Below are positions 23,301 through 31,065 of a stretch of 64,000 bases of DNA, in pieces. The stretch's first letter is position 1, and each line of letters begins with the position of its first letter. Both the position numbers and the translations under genes were made by a program. Source of the DNA: Castor canadensis (Eukaryota > Chordata > Mammalia > Rodentia > Castoridae); contig NC_133402.1 of NCBI RefSeq assembly GCF_047511655.1, positions 68,018,951 through 68,082,950 of the forward strand. The letters are read 5' to 3'. Below the pieces are notes generated by a model. The model did no database searches. It was given only the letters and a program-made list of their open reading frames with translations, and was not told where the DNA came from.

Positions 23301-26300
23301 AATCACCCACCTTTCTTTTCCCCACCTCCACCACCAACAATGTTTTATCTTCATGGCAACTAACAATTATTAAAGTTTGGCAGAGTCCATGCTTAGTTTT
23401 TAATTAGTGTGCTTTCATTGGACTCTTTCTTCTTTAGACTCTTTCTTCATGTGAGCAGAGTCCTTTCCCTAAGTCCTGGTGAGAAATTGTGTAATCAGTT
23501 TCAGCCCCCACGGGTGTGGAAAGCCAGCTTCTTGTCCTTCTGATCCGACCCTTCCCATCAGGGGCCGCTGAGATCCGTGTGGTGAGCTGAGAAAGGGAAA
23601 CCACCGCGAGGCTCCCTTATTTTTGCTTTATAGTCCAGCACTATGAAAGTGCACCTTGCTGTTTTGGGCTTTCATCAAGTCTCGTCTCTGGGTGCCTTTT
23701 AACTCTTGACCAAGACTTCCTGGTGTTGATTTACTTGTCTTGTTTTCCATATACAAGGAATCAGGAAGCTTTCTGCAGAGTAGTTTGGCTTTGCTGACAG
23801 TATGGCCTCAACTGGGTCTTTGTAGCCCAAAAGCACAGAGACTAAGTTAACAAACAGGCATAGCTATGTTCCCATAAATCCCATTTGCAAAGACAAGAGG
23901 CCAACTCTCACACCACATGCTAAATAATATCTGAAATTATGTAGGCGCTGTGTTCAGCCCTTGATGGTGACAATCTCGGTTAGTCATCACAAAACCCTAT
24001 GAAGTGAGCAGTACTATTTAGCAGTTGCCAGTAACTGGCAAAATTAGGACTCAATCCTAAGTTTTAACAAAACCCAAGCCCTTGATTTTGACCACTGTGC
24101 ACACTGCTTTCCCATTTGCTTTTGTAACTACAACAGCCAGTATTTTCTACTTTCAAGCAATAACATCAACAACAAAATGGCCTTTGGTGATTTTCACCAA
24201 AGGCCATTAATTCAGGCCCTGGGAATTGAGATCATTCCTGCTCTTACAGCAAGCTCTCAGTGTCCCCTGAGCCCCAGGCCCCCGAGCACATAGCACAGGG
24301 CAGGATAGGGAAGAACAGTGGAATTCGTTCCCATAAACCTGCTCGAGGAAAATCAAAACAGGAAATGGGTTGAAACCACCACGAGACTGGGCTTGATCTG
24401 GCTTGCATCGCTCTCCGGACTATGATGTCTAATGCTCAAAAAGTGAAAATCGAACTTATACTTTCACACATTTCATGCACAACCCCCCCACCACCAAACA
24501 CACTCATATTCACCTTCTGCTTTCAGAATCTGTGAGTTTTCTAAAAATGTGTGTGTGGATTTTCAATAACTCTACATGGCCACAGCTTCCAAACACTTAC
24601 AGGCCAAAAGCATCAACTTGGTGTGAATAGTTTGCCTTCCCGGTAATCACTAGGGAGTTTTAAAATGCTGTCACCACATGCTGTGTTTAGAGTCTGCTCG
24701 TTGGAGGCTCCTTTGGTGGAACTGTAAAAGTAAATGGCACAGAAGATACATCCTACTTCCAGAGAACATTCATCAGCAATCACCTGTCAGCTGATCCTTA
24801 CTAAGGGGTTGAAGAGAAAGTATAGTGACATTTGTGCTCCTCAGCATCCAAAGATCTTGTTACAACACAGTCCATGCCAGGGACTTCTTATACCTACATA
24901 GGGATGACAAGATTGCAAAGAAAAATGAAATACTCCCCACTACATGAGTGGATAAGAGTGAGCAAAGGAAGGGACAAACAGTCTAGAGCAACAATGTAGA
25001 TGGCAGCCTTTGTAGCAGGCACCAGGAAATAGCAGGGCTGGGGGGCCACCCAGACGCCATGGAAGAGTTGCTCCTCTGAGCAGGAAAAATACACAGATGC
25101 CCTTGGGGTCCAGCAGAGAACAAAGGGTTCCTAACAGAAGTTTCCCAAAGACTATTGGAACATCAGGGGATTATCCATTGGGGGAGGTGGTAAACAAACA
25201 GGAGAGTTCTAGAACTATGCACAGCCCCAAATCACGACCTCAAAGTGAAGGAGAGTTTATGGAGTCTGTGTGTGACAGCCCTGAACTCTGGAGCATCCAG
25301 AGTTGAGACATGGTAACTGCTCTGAAGGAATCCACCTTTAAACTGGGAGGAGCAGACAGCCTCCACACCAGCATGTGTCACTTTCAAATGACTGTTCTGT
25401 ACAACAGAAGTGTTTTAATTTTTATTACCTTATGCAAAAACATTTTTTAAGAAATGGAGCTTTGGAAAGAATTTCCTCTTTCGCATACGGCCAGACACAT
25501 CTCCATTTCTTGGAGTAACTGCTTTAACAGAGCATCTGGCTGAAAGTTAATCAGACCTTCAGGAGAAGCAGAGAGTAGCAAAGTGGTTGACTTCGTAGGA
25601 CTAGAAAGTAAAGGCATCTCACGAGTAAAGTCATTCCACCATCCTGATGATCACTTAACAAGCCCCAGAATTTGGAGAAAACATCTAACTTATGGCACTA
25701 TTCTTTTTTTTTTTCTTTTTTTTTTTTTTGATGAAGACAGAAGAAAGGTCTTTGGGAGCATTTTTTAAACCCAAATCATGGAAAGATATCTGACCCTCAG
25801 AAAAAATAGATATAAATTTGCAATTTGAACCCAAAAAAACAAATATATATATATATATGTATATCAGATAAGTTAAAATCATAAATGTTGGAACCAGGGG
25901 GGAGCCTGGTAGATGCTACAACCCATGGTTCTCAAGCCCAGTCTCCCAGTAGAGCCACAAGGGACAATTAAACACCATGGGTGACCAGGTCCCACTCCCA
26001 GAAACTCCGATTCCACCAGTCTAGGGTGGAGCCCAGGTGTTTGCATGTTTTTAAAGTACCTGAAGTGATGGTAAGACGAAGCTAGGGTTGAGGACCACTG
26101 ATGCAGGCTAACTCGCTCATTCATAGCCTGTGCAACTGAGGCACAGAAAGACTTTGTCACTTCAGGGAGGAACAGGAACTAAAGTCAGCATTCCAGACCA
26201 CAGTCAAATGGGTGTATGGGCTATCAACTACTTCGCCCCCAAAACAGCAAAATTCGGGTGGCCCAAATATTTAAATAATGATGTGAAAAGATTTTGAAAT

Positions 26301-29300
26301 ATTTACACTTGCATATTAACAGTACAACAAGTCCTTCACCACCTTGGAAGTAACTGAGCAGTACCGAGTGAGCAGAAATCGTTGTTGGAATTGATAGGAA
26401 CCAGGGAGCTCGAATCATTTACAACACCACTCTGTGAATCGCATGAATTAAGAAGTTGATTTCAAAATGCTTTCCTTGCTCCTTTCCCCAAAACTGCAAT
26501 GTCTGCTTTTGGTCCTCAACCCCGTGCTCGTCTCCATTCTCCATTCTGAAGAGGAGACAACGGAGACTTGCCACCCTAGACACCAGTCTCTACTTCCTAA
26601 GATTACATCAGGAGGCAAGAAAAGGGCAGAATAAATATTTTAATGTATTCTCATGTGTCTCTGACTTTGACTCTTGCTTAAAATAGAATTTCCACCTGCA
26701 AGTGCGGGTTATTATATTTAATGCGTTTTTAAATGGTGGGATTTTCTAGAAAATACCATATTGAGTAGGCAGTAAGTGGAGTCCTCGTTAAGTCAGCAGC
26801 ACCACCCCATATGAATTCCTTTGGGCTGTCATCAGATTCTGAGCTTTACAGTTTCACTCTTATGCACCTTTATTGCATTCTAGTAAGTTCCTTGCACCAA
26901 ATACTGTCCTTGAGAGAGGCAGGAAGTATATTGTTTCCAAATGTTGATATATGAGGGATATTTTGTCCATGAAAAAATAAATTATACTGTAGAACTAAGA
27001 GAAGACTTTATTGGGTGTGCACAAGGCCAGTAATATAATGCAACAGTTAACAGCATGAACTCTGAAGATGTGGCCTGGGTTGAACCTGTGTGTCTTTTAG
27101 CAAATGGCCTACTCCCTCTCTGCCTGAGTTTCCTCTTCTATAAAAGGGCAATTGGTATTTACATCAGAAGGTTGGGGTAGGAGTTAATTAAATGACTTAA
27201 CATGTGTAGAGCACTTAGAAGGGTGCCTGGTATTTATCCAAGTGACTATTACTATACTTTATAAATGTACGCATGTATCTTAATGGGTTTTCATGGATGT
27301 AATTAAAAGGCTACGTTTCATGTGCAGCAAATTAAGTTCTATAACAACGTCTTCTTAGGGGTTAGAAAGCTCCAACATCGCCTTTATTGTATGCCATGGT
27401 GCAGTTTTGTTTACAAATGTAAGGTCCAGAAGATGCTAAAAGGGTATCATAAGAGAAAGTGTATGACATTCTATAACCTCACATAATTAAGAAAACTCAC
27501 AAATTACTTATATTCTCAGTCACCACTATCAATCTTAATGAGAAATTTCACATAAAGGAAATCTCTCAAGGTGAGGTAGCTATGCCCTGAAACCCTCTGA
27601 AATCACACAGTTGACTCAACTCAAAGGGAGAACTGGGACGGCTAAAAGCTGCCAGGTTCGTTAAAAGCCTAGCATGTCTGCAGACATGTCCCAGACACTG
27701 CTTCTGTCTATTTGTCTCCTGTTCTACTGAACTCTTATCTTTATGCACTTTCCTTCCAGTGAACATAAACCCAACTGGTTAAAAATGGCAACCTTCCGGA
27801 ATCCACACAGAGATCTCAGCTCACATGCCCTACAAACGCCCTGTGACACTTGACCCTGTTGAACTCTACTTGCCTGAACTTGGCTTCCTTAACTTTGAAC
27901 GCCTCTTCTTCTCCTCTCCCTCCTCCTTTCTACTCCGTCTCTGGTGACTGTCTCCAAAAGTAACATGCTCCAGCAAGTCAAGTATGGCACACAGACCTCC
28001 CAGGAGTCTCTCTTGAGGCCCCCTCCTCTTCCTGCCATCTCTTCCTCAACAGGAAGTGCCTTTTATCCCAGTAGGCTGGAGCCCCCGTTGTTGTGCAGGA
28101 AAACAATCACCTTTCACCCATGCAGCTGGAACCAGCGGGGCTCTGTGGGAGCCAGTGGTACCAGGCCAGCCACCCAGGCAAAGGCTCTAAAAGCTTCATT
28201 ATCATCAGAATCACAAGACACAGCAGTAAGCCAAGACCTGCATGCTCAACCTCAGTGAGGGCAGCACCTGCTAAAACAGAAGACTTATGGTTTAAGATTT
28301 AACATACAGCCAGAATTCCAGAATATAATACAAAAAAAAAAAACCTCTTGTCATACTAGATACAAAAAAAAATTAGAGCTTAAATTGAAAAGAGAATCAA
28401 AATGCCAACACGGGGATGGTTGAGCTGTTGGAATTATCTGAGAAGAATTTCAAAAGGTTGGAAAACACAATTTCCAACTATTAATCAAAACTAAGAAGGA
28501 GCACCAAGCAGCACACGCCTGTAATCCCAGCTCTCCGAGGTAGAGGCAGGAGATCAGGAGTTGAAAGCCAGCCTGGGCTACATAGCCATTACTAGTGACC
28601 AAGGGAGATATTAGTAAGGATGAGAGGATCTCCCAAGAAGATAACGCTCCAAAATATGGGTGAACCAATCCATCTATGATTTTCTGCCAGTAACTTGGGT
28701 CATTCTCCCAAGTTCCTTCCCAAATGTCCTACTAATATCTAACATGTCCCTTTATCTTCCTTTGTCCTTTCTCTTCCCCAGCCCAGCCCTCTCTTTTCCC
28801 CACTGCTTGAATTGAAATTTTAATCATTATTTTGTCAAATTCTGTGATCTCCCATCCCATTTTTCTTACATAGAGCCATTCTATTTTATTCCCAGTGTGT
28901 GATTTCACCCAAGTTCCAGTTTTCCTGTCACAGCACCTCCCATCTGTTGTCTACCTTTTCCAGTCCAGATTAGCTATTCTAAAGTGCTAAAGTGCCCTGT
29001 CACCTCTCAAACAAAACCTGAACACGTCTGATTTACAGTTTCCCAGATGAGCCCACAAATTCTCACTGCTTCCTTCACTGCAGCCCAAACGGATCTCCCG
29101 GGTCCCTAGAAACACCTCCGGGCTTTTCCATCCTCATTGTTCATGGCCAGAACACCGGTCTCCACCTCCACCTGGAGAACACTTGCCTTTCTTCAAAGAT
29201 TCTTCTCCAGTTCCATCTGAGTCATGAAGCTGGGTCACCCTCCTCACCAAGCACAATCTGTTTTCCCTCGAAGTTTTCATAAAATAGTGCTTTTCTTCTG

Positions 29301-29900
29301 AGGTTCTTCACCTACTTGCGGTCTGTTGACTTGCATTTGACCTCTCACCAAATGCACCTTTCTTCATCTTTGTACCTTGCACCACCCACCCTCTCCAGGG
29401 CCTAGTAAAGTGTATTGGTTTTTTGGTTGTGTTTGTTTTGTTTTTGTTAAAGGCAAGGTCTGACTATGTAGTCCAGATTGGCTTTGAACTCACCATCCTC
29501 CTGTGTTGGCCTCCCAAGTCCTGCCACTATAGGTGTGCACAATCACATCAGGCCCAAGTAAAGAATACAGGGCATGGTAAAGGTGTAAGAAATATTTGTG
29601 GAATAATTTAAGGACCAACTCTATCTCCACCAAAATGTTCCTCCTCTCTTCATCATAGCCTTGAATTCTTATCTTTTACACCTAAAATGTTCATGTCAAT
29701 TGTCCTAGGCTATAAATGATTTTACTTATAAAAAACACTTTTCAGGCTGGCGGAGTGACTCAAGTGGTAGAGCACCTGCCTAGCAAGTATGAGGCCCTGA
29801 GTTCAAACCCCAGTGACACAAAAAAAGATATAAAAATACTTTTCTACTACATCAGACAAACTCTACATATAAATGCATTTATAGTTATGTACACATACAC

Positions 29901-29935
<35 letters not shown>

Positions 29936-30675
29936 CTCTAAGAGGTATGTTTATATTTTCAATCCTTTTACCAAATATAGCATCTTTGGTAAAACTGACA
30001 TGAAAAGTTTGAATTAGGGGATTAAGTATGTCCTTAAAATGACTTAAGCTTTCTTGACCTTGTAACTGCGAAACACTTGTCCCTAGCAGCATGAATAGCA
30101 AGAGACCTGGGACATGGAACACAGTTTGCACAGTAGTGTGAATGGCTGACCTCGGTGGTTTCCAGCTCCTTCCCGCTCCACTTCCTCAGCCGCTTGCTTG
30201 AAGCTCCTTATCTACCGCATGCTCCAGAAACCTCTGCGGCTTAGCGCTGACCCACCCACAGCGTGGTATCAAATGCACCACTGTCCATCTGCAAGGTGGC
30301 CGGGTGCAGATGCGTGACTGCTTTGCTGTATGTGCTGTCCTACCCAGAACCCTACTGCCCTTACCGCAATTAACTGTACACATAACTATTTTTTATTGCT
30401 AAATAAAAAAATACACCAGCAACTTCCATTTCAAGAAAAACGCTAGTGTTTGTCTCTAATTAAATATTTCCTCCTTCTGTTTTCCAGACCCTACATCAGG
30501 CTCTTCCTTAGATTGGGCTTACAACCTTGGCATTAAACATACCTTCGCCTTTGAGCTCCAAGATCAAGGCAGGTTCGGGTTTCTTCTTCCAGAATCCCGC
30601 ATAAAGCCAACCTGCAAAGAGACCATGCTCGCTGTCAAGTTCATTGCCAAGTACATCCTCAAGCACACGACCTAA
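2672..30675 (+). CDS. CPA3: Carboxypeptidase A3 (mast cell carboxypeptidase A), 11 coding exons
   Basis: Secreted zinc metallocarboxypeptidase (M14A) that removes C-terminal hydrophobic residues and is stored with chymase and heparin in mast-cell granules. Exons: 2672-2739, 2840-2915, 5380-5504, 15746-15848, 15951-16052, 17597-17695, 19366-19476, 20351-20441, 21265-21467, 22955-23039, 30488-30675. They total 1251 nt, 416 residues plus TAA; the human protein is 417 by memory. Every intron is GT-AG and every phase joins. Signal peptide about residues 1-15, activation propeptide to about 109, mature enzyme from T110. Zinc ligands H175, E178 and H303 (bovine 69, 72, 196); substrate-binding R233, N250, R251 (127, 144, 145); Y355 (248); general base E377 (270). 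L362 sits where B-type enzymes have Asp, so specificity is A-type. CPA1/2/4/5 and CPB1 are the alternatives; the sequence throughout follows CPA3. The frame is intact, so the gene looks functional. Neighbours in other mammals (CPB1 upstream, GYG1 downstream) are not seen. Confidence 0.97.
2840..2915 (+). CDS. CPA3: CPA3 exon 2: start of activation propeptide
   Basis: Completes R23 and encodes E24-E48, including the conserved propeptide stretch [13 protein letters not shown]. Acceptor ttcttaaag|ggag, donor aatgag|gtaaag. Phase 0 at the 3' end. Confidence 0.95.
3745..3910 (+). mobile_element. MIR SINE relic
   Basis: The order 'caaatcccaactctgcactg...tgtgacctcagataagtta...gcttctgtaaaatg' follows the MIR consensus core closely. 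Confidence 0.65.
4085..4370 (-). mobile_element. L2-like LINE relic
   Basis: Reads as antisense L2 3' sequence: a T/C-rich 'tcctgcaggaattcttctttgcc' region, then 'cttatttatatctgggtgtttgataaatgctcat'. Diverged; MIR3 is an alternative. Confidence 0.45.
4911..4991. repeat. Purine-rich (GA) tract
   Basis: Nearly all G and A over about 80 bp (gggggaggggggagtggg...gagagggagg), with one internal T and one C. Confidence 0.7.
5380..5504 (+). CDS. CPA3: CPA3 exon 3: propeptide core
   Basis: Encodes L49-Y89 and two bases of E90. It contains [12 protein letters not shown] and VDFRVSEKG, the core of the globular propeptide that caps the active site. N63-M64-T65 forms an N-glycosylation sequon that human CPA3 lacks (NMM there, by memory). 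Acceptor tgtctgcag|ctt, donor tatga|gtaagt. Confidence 0.95.
6176..6262 (-). mobile_element. tRNA/ID-like SINE
   Basis: Antisense copy: 'tttttttggcagtacagtactgaggttcgaactta...ttaggcaggtgctctgccacctgagcc'. On the minus strand it carries the tRNA-derived A- and B-box region and ends in an A-tail. Confidence 0.8.
6263..6533 (-). pseudogene. Possible processed-pseudogene fragment, parent unknown
   Basis: On the minus strand there is a roughly 55-codon open stretch ending in TGA (6367-6369) with a lysine-rich segment ([19 protein letters not shown]), then non-coding sequence. The composition resembles a retrocopy of a small basic protein. I do not recognise the parent, and no clean poly-A tail or duplication is seen. 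It could be chance. Confidence 0.25.
8001..8223 (+). mobile_element. Composite B1-ID SINE
   Basis: B1-like head (gctggtggctcctgcctgcaatcctagctacttggga) followed by an ID-like half (gtgtggctcacaaggtagggcacctgc...gttcaaacccc) and an A-rich tail. Confidence 0.85.
8884..9692. repeat. Compound CA-rich array with internal 295-bp duplication
   Basis: About 800 bp of CACA interrupted by CATATG, CATGTG, AACAACA and ACATC variants. Marker words recur at a fixed offset of 295 bp: 'gcaacagg' at 8950 and 9245, 'gcacaaacac' at 9201 and 9496. A third 'gcacaaacac' at 9604 is offset 108. Long open frames (His/Thr on +, Cys/Val on -) arise because CA repeats contain no stops. Confidence 0.95.
9782..9871 (+). 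mobile_element. tRNA/ID-like SINE
   Basis: 'gaggcacagctcaagtggtggagcacc...aagtacaaggccttgagttcaaatcccc' then an A-rich tail. Confidence 0.85.
10400..10540 (+). mobile_element. MIR-like relic (weak)
   Basis: Ends with 'gagtgcctggcacccaagaaagcttcaataagc', which follows the MIR 3' pattern 'agtgcctggcacatagtaagcgctcaataaat'. The 5' part is poorly conserved. Confidence 0.35.
11929..12021. repeat. Three perfect tandem copies of a 31-bp unit
   Basis: Unit begins tgctgaatgtggtccccggg and ends taaagattcac. Copies at 11929-11959, 11960-11990 and 11991-12021 are identical, so the expansion is recent or homogenised. Each copy carries CCCGGG. Confidence 0.97.
12983..13086 (-). mobile_element. B1-like SINE fragment
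   Basis: Antisense 7SL-type motif 'tttttgagacagtcttgctatgtagcccagg...tctcagtctcctgcaggcactgag'. Confidence 0.7.
14285..14490 (+). mobile_element. MIR SINE relic
   Basis: 'gacaagtcacttaaacactctgtgcctcagtagcctcattagcaa...gcacatggtctgtgctaagtacc' follows the MIR core. Confidence 0.55.
14665..14952 (+). mobile_element. Trimeric SINE (B1-B1-ID)
   Basis: Two B1-like units (gcggtagttcacatgtgtaatcctagctac; gcacgatggcacaggcctgtcattcc) followed by an ID-like unit (gtgtagctcaagtggtggagcacctgcctagcaag). The same three-part order recurs at 38372-38703. Confidence 0.85.
14953..15090. repeat. 46-bp unit in three tandem copies
   Basis: aaaaaatgagaaaagcag starts at 14953 and 14999, with a one-base variant (tggg) at 15045, a fixed 46-bp period. 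The unit includes ggtatgaggggatcggtacc. The array sits exactly between a SINE and an L1 3' end. Confidence 0.95.
15091..15325 (+). mobile_element. LINE-1 3' UTR end
   Basis: Shares an ordered set of phrases with 49740-50215 and 38226-38360: 'aatactgtgta', 'gaaactattccagga', a G-rich purine tract, 'gaattcaa.tatgatatatt', 'aagaacttt.gtaaatgccacaatgtacccc'. The polypurine tract and A-rich end suit a rodent L1 3' UTR. Confidence 0.7.
15746..15848 (+). CDS. CPA3: CPA3 exon 4: propeptide end and activation site
   Basis: Encodes the last base of E90 and I91-K124. The activation junction is KED109|T110-T-G-R-H-S-Y by position; human has I-P instead of T-T at the new N terminus (by memory). Acceptor tcaaacag|aatcc, donor gacaag|gtacgg. 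Intron 4 is 102 bp. Confidence 0.95.
15951..16052 (+). CDS. CPA3: CPA3 exon 5
   Basis: Encodes I125-K158 ([16 protein letters not shown], then [18 protein letters not shown]) at the start of the catalytic domain. The acceptor required by homology is gctcttaag|attg. A second AG (tcctcacag) lies 17 nt upstream and would shift the frame if used. Donor ctcaag|gtaaaa. Confidence 0.93.
16156..16367 (-). mobile_element. Retroposed fragment with poly-A and target-site duplication
   Basis: The plus strand shows a T-run (16156 on), then on the minus strand an AATAAA signal upstream of that poly-A. The insert is bounded by the direct repeat aaagtcttat at 16146-16155 and 16368-16377. These are hallmarks of L1-mediated retroposition of a polyadenylated RNA. 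The source is not identified; an old LTR-driven transcript or a 3' UTR are possible. Confidence 0.7.
17010..17315 (-). mobile_element. Composite SINE
   Basis: Antisense ID part (caatactggggtttgaactcagacctcatgcttgctaggcagg) then B1-like parts ending 'agctgggattataggcatgcatgtaccaccatgcc'. Confidence 0.85.
17323..17362. repeat. Poly-A followed by (TA)n
   Basis: About 19 A residues then about 10 TA units, probably grown from an adjacent A-rich tail. Confidence 0.95.
17597..17695 (+). CDS. CPA3: CPA3 exon 6: first zinc-binding motif
   Basis: Encodes I159-Q191. [14 protein letters not shown] carries zinc ligands H175 (17645-17647) and E178 (17654-17656). Acceptor aaatag|atcggg, donor taccag|gtgagt. 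C172 and C185 are placed for the family disulfide. Confidence 0.96.
18104..18220 (-). mobile_element. LINE-1 3' end, antisense
   Basis: 'tttattgtactgagggtacattgtgacttttaccaaagctcttacactatatcata' is the reverse complement of the L1 3' end seen at 38226-38360. Confidence 0.7.
18498..18617 (+). mobile_element. B1-like SINE
   Basis: 'ggagctgggcatggttcttcatatctgtaatcccag...gtgtctccaaaaaaaaaaa', a single 7SL-type unit with A-tail. Confidence 0.8.
18765..18852 (-). mobile_element. ID-like SINE
   Basis: 'ggtggtgctagagactgaacccagggtcttgcaaatgctatcc...taccactgagctatatttcc', antisense tRNA-like unit. Confidence 0.8.
18878..18945 (+). mobile_element. Truncated ID-like SINE
   Basis: 'ttggttgggagtatgtctcagtggtagaacacatgctcagtg', the first half of a tRNA-like unit before an A-rich end. 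Confidence 0.6.
19366..19476 (+). CDS. CPA3: CPA3 exon 7
   Basis: Encodes A192-Q228, including [18 protein letters not shown] and WSWT, a conserved stretch of the M14A core. Acceptor cctctacag|gcaac, donor acacag|gtactg. Phase 0 at both ends. Confidence 0.96.
19477..20350 (+). other. CPA3: CPA3 intron 7
   Basis: 874 bp. AT-rich; no repeat family or gene recognised. Confidence 0.9.
20351..20441 (+). CDS. CPA3: CPA3 exon 8: substrate-binding arginines
   Basis: Encodes N229-S258 and one base of S259. R233 (bovine R127) and DLNRNF with N250/R251 (bovine N144/R145) position the substrate carboxylate. N241-S-T243 is a sequon absent from human (NSK there, by memory); N254-A-S256 is a second one. 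Acceptor atcccacag|aacc, donor gagct|gtgagt. Confidence 0.96.
20442..21264 (+). other. CPA3: CPA3 intron 8
   Basis: 823 bp. No repeat family or gene recognised. Confidence 0.9.
21265..21467 (+). CDS. CPA3: CPA3 exon 9: third zinc ligand
   Basis: Completes S259 and encodes S260-L326. [15 protein letters not shown] holds zinc ligand H303 (bovine H196). C267 is placed to pair with C244. Acceptor cctccacag|cttc, donor gacctg|gtacgt. The length of the loop before DTYRG matches human exactly although several residues differ. Confidence 0.96.
21468..22954 (+). other. CPA3: CPA3 intron 9
   Basis: 1487 bp. Apart from the GATA/GGAA microsatellite at 22658-22790 nothing is recognised. Confidence 0.9.
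22658..22790. repeat. (GATA)n/(GGAA)n microsatellite
   Basis: Imperfect GATA units (agatagataatagatgg...) passing into GGAA/GA repeats. Confidence 0.9.
22955..23039 (+). CDS. CPA3: CPA3 exon 10
   Basis: Encodes V327-I354 and the first base of Y355 (bovine Y248, the mobile tyrosine over the active site). It contains [14 protein letters not shown]. Acceptor ttcactgcag|gtcaaa, donor acaattt|gtaagt. Confidence 0.95.
23940..24115 (-). mobile_element. MIR SINE relic
   Basis: 'tcatcacaaaaccctatgaagtgagcagtacta...ttaggactcaatcctaagt' matches the reverse complement of the MIR core. Confidence 0.55.
24176..24208. repeat. Perfect 15-bp inverted repeat, 3-nt loop
   Basis: Arms aatggcctttggtga (24176-24190) and tcaccaaaggccatt (24194-24208) are exactly complementary; loop ttt. 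In the CPA3 pre-mRNA this would form a strong hairpin. Confidence 0.97.
25704..25730. repeat. T-rich run
   Basis: Two T-runs separated by a single C (ttttttttttctttttttttttttt). Confidence 0.9.
25843..25858. repeat. (AT)8 microsatellite
   Basis: Uninterrupted alternating A and T. Confidence 0.9.
25926..26101 (+). mobile_element. MER5A-like hAT DNA transposon relic
   Basis: Begins tggttctcaag and ends gggttgaggaccactg, which are near-inverted copies of each other, as in MER5A. The interior 'aggtcccactcccagaaactccgattccaccagtctagggtggagcccaggtgtttgcat' (shown in order, diverged) follows the family. Confidence 0.7.
26110..26200 (-). mobile_element. MIR fragment
   Basis: 'caactgaggcacagaaagactttgtcacttcagggagg' resembles the antisense MIR core 'actgaggcacagagaggttaagtaacttgcccaagg'. 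Confidence 0.45.
27035..27252 (+). mobile_element. MIR SINE relic
   Basis: A near full-length MIR: 'acagcatgaactctgaa...ctgggttgaacctgtg...gagtttcctcttctataaaa...gagcacttagaagggtgcctgg'. Confidence 0.75.
28495..28600 (+). mobile_element. B1-like SINE
   Basis: 'cacacgcctgtaatcccagctctccgagg...gagttgaaagccagcctgggctacatag', a single 7SL-type unit. Confidence 0.85.
29411..29560 (-). mobile_element. B1-like SINE
   Basis: Antisense: a T/G-rich tail, then 'aggcaaggtctgactatgtagtccagattggctttgaactcacc' and 'cctcccaagtcctgccactataggtgtgc'. Confidence 0.8.
29743..29830 (+). mobile_element. ID-like SINE
   Basis: 'aggctggcggagtgactcaagtggtagagcacctgcctagcaag...gttcaaaccccag' with an A-tail. It keeps B-box-like 'gttcaaacccc' but is a SINE, not a tRNA gene. 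Confidence 0.9.
29905..29932. repeat. (AT)14 microsatellite
   Basis: Uninterrupted alternating A and T, close to the SINE tail. Confidence 0.95.
30488..30675 (+). CDS. CPA3: CPA3 exon 11: catalytic glutamate and stop
   Basis: Completes Y355 and encodes P356-T416 then TAA (30673-30675). [11 protein letters not shown] contains general base E377 (bovine E270). L362 at the specificity position indicates A-type preference. Ends AKYILKHTT. Acceptor tctgttttccag|accc. Confidence 0.96.
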
Positions 30676-31065
30676 GGAGTTTTCTATGCTTGGATACGCC
30701 AGTTAACCCTGCGTTGGGCCTTTCCAGAAAGTCAGCTTCCAGTTGTCTGCAGAGGGAGCTGCACCTCTCACTCTGGAGACATGCATTATTTTATTTCTTT
30801 TTGCTTTTATTTACTCCCGGTAGCACCGTGACAAAGTGACTTTAAGTGAAACCTTTTAAATCATTTTCCTTGCTCTAAGTGAAATTGAACCCAGTGGAAA
30901 GCACTGTTGTGAGTATTTTTAAAGGAGACCTATGGTAGTGCACAGGAAAGAAAGGAAAACCTCACTTTCAGCAGAAGCTGATTCTTTGCCACCTGGCTTC
31001 CCCATTTCATGTGCTCACATAATAAAAGATAAATAAAAGTAAATAAAATGCACTCCAGAGCTTTA
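30676..31065 (+). other. CPA3: CPA3 3' untranslated region
   Basis: Sequence from the stop codon to the presumed cleavage point after the AATAAA cluster. The end is inferred from the signals, not observed. No interspersed repeat is recognised in it. Confidence 0.75.
31021..31047 (+). terminator. CPA3: Triple AATAAA polyadenylation signal of CPA3
   Basis: Three AATAAA hexamers at 31021-31026, 31032-31037 and 31042-31047, followed about 20-40 nt later by a TG/T-rich stretch (gcctctgttttgg). This is the expected arrangement for cleavage near 31060-31070. Confidence 0.8.

Larger units (their letters stand above)
23040..30487 (+). other. CPA3: CPA3 intron 10 (7.4 kb)
   Basis: Contains MIR relics, a perfect hairpin, a MER5A-like transposon, B1 and ID SINEs and simple repeats, listed separately. 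24210-25690, 26210-27030, 27260-28490 and 28610-29400 show no recognisable element. Confidence 0.9.

Noticed and set aside
29743-29830. tRNA gene suggested by A- and B-box-like motifs
   Set aside because: It is one of many copies of a tRNA-derived SINE with an A-tail and no intact cloverleaf.
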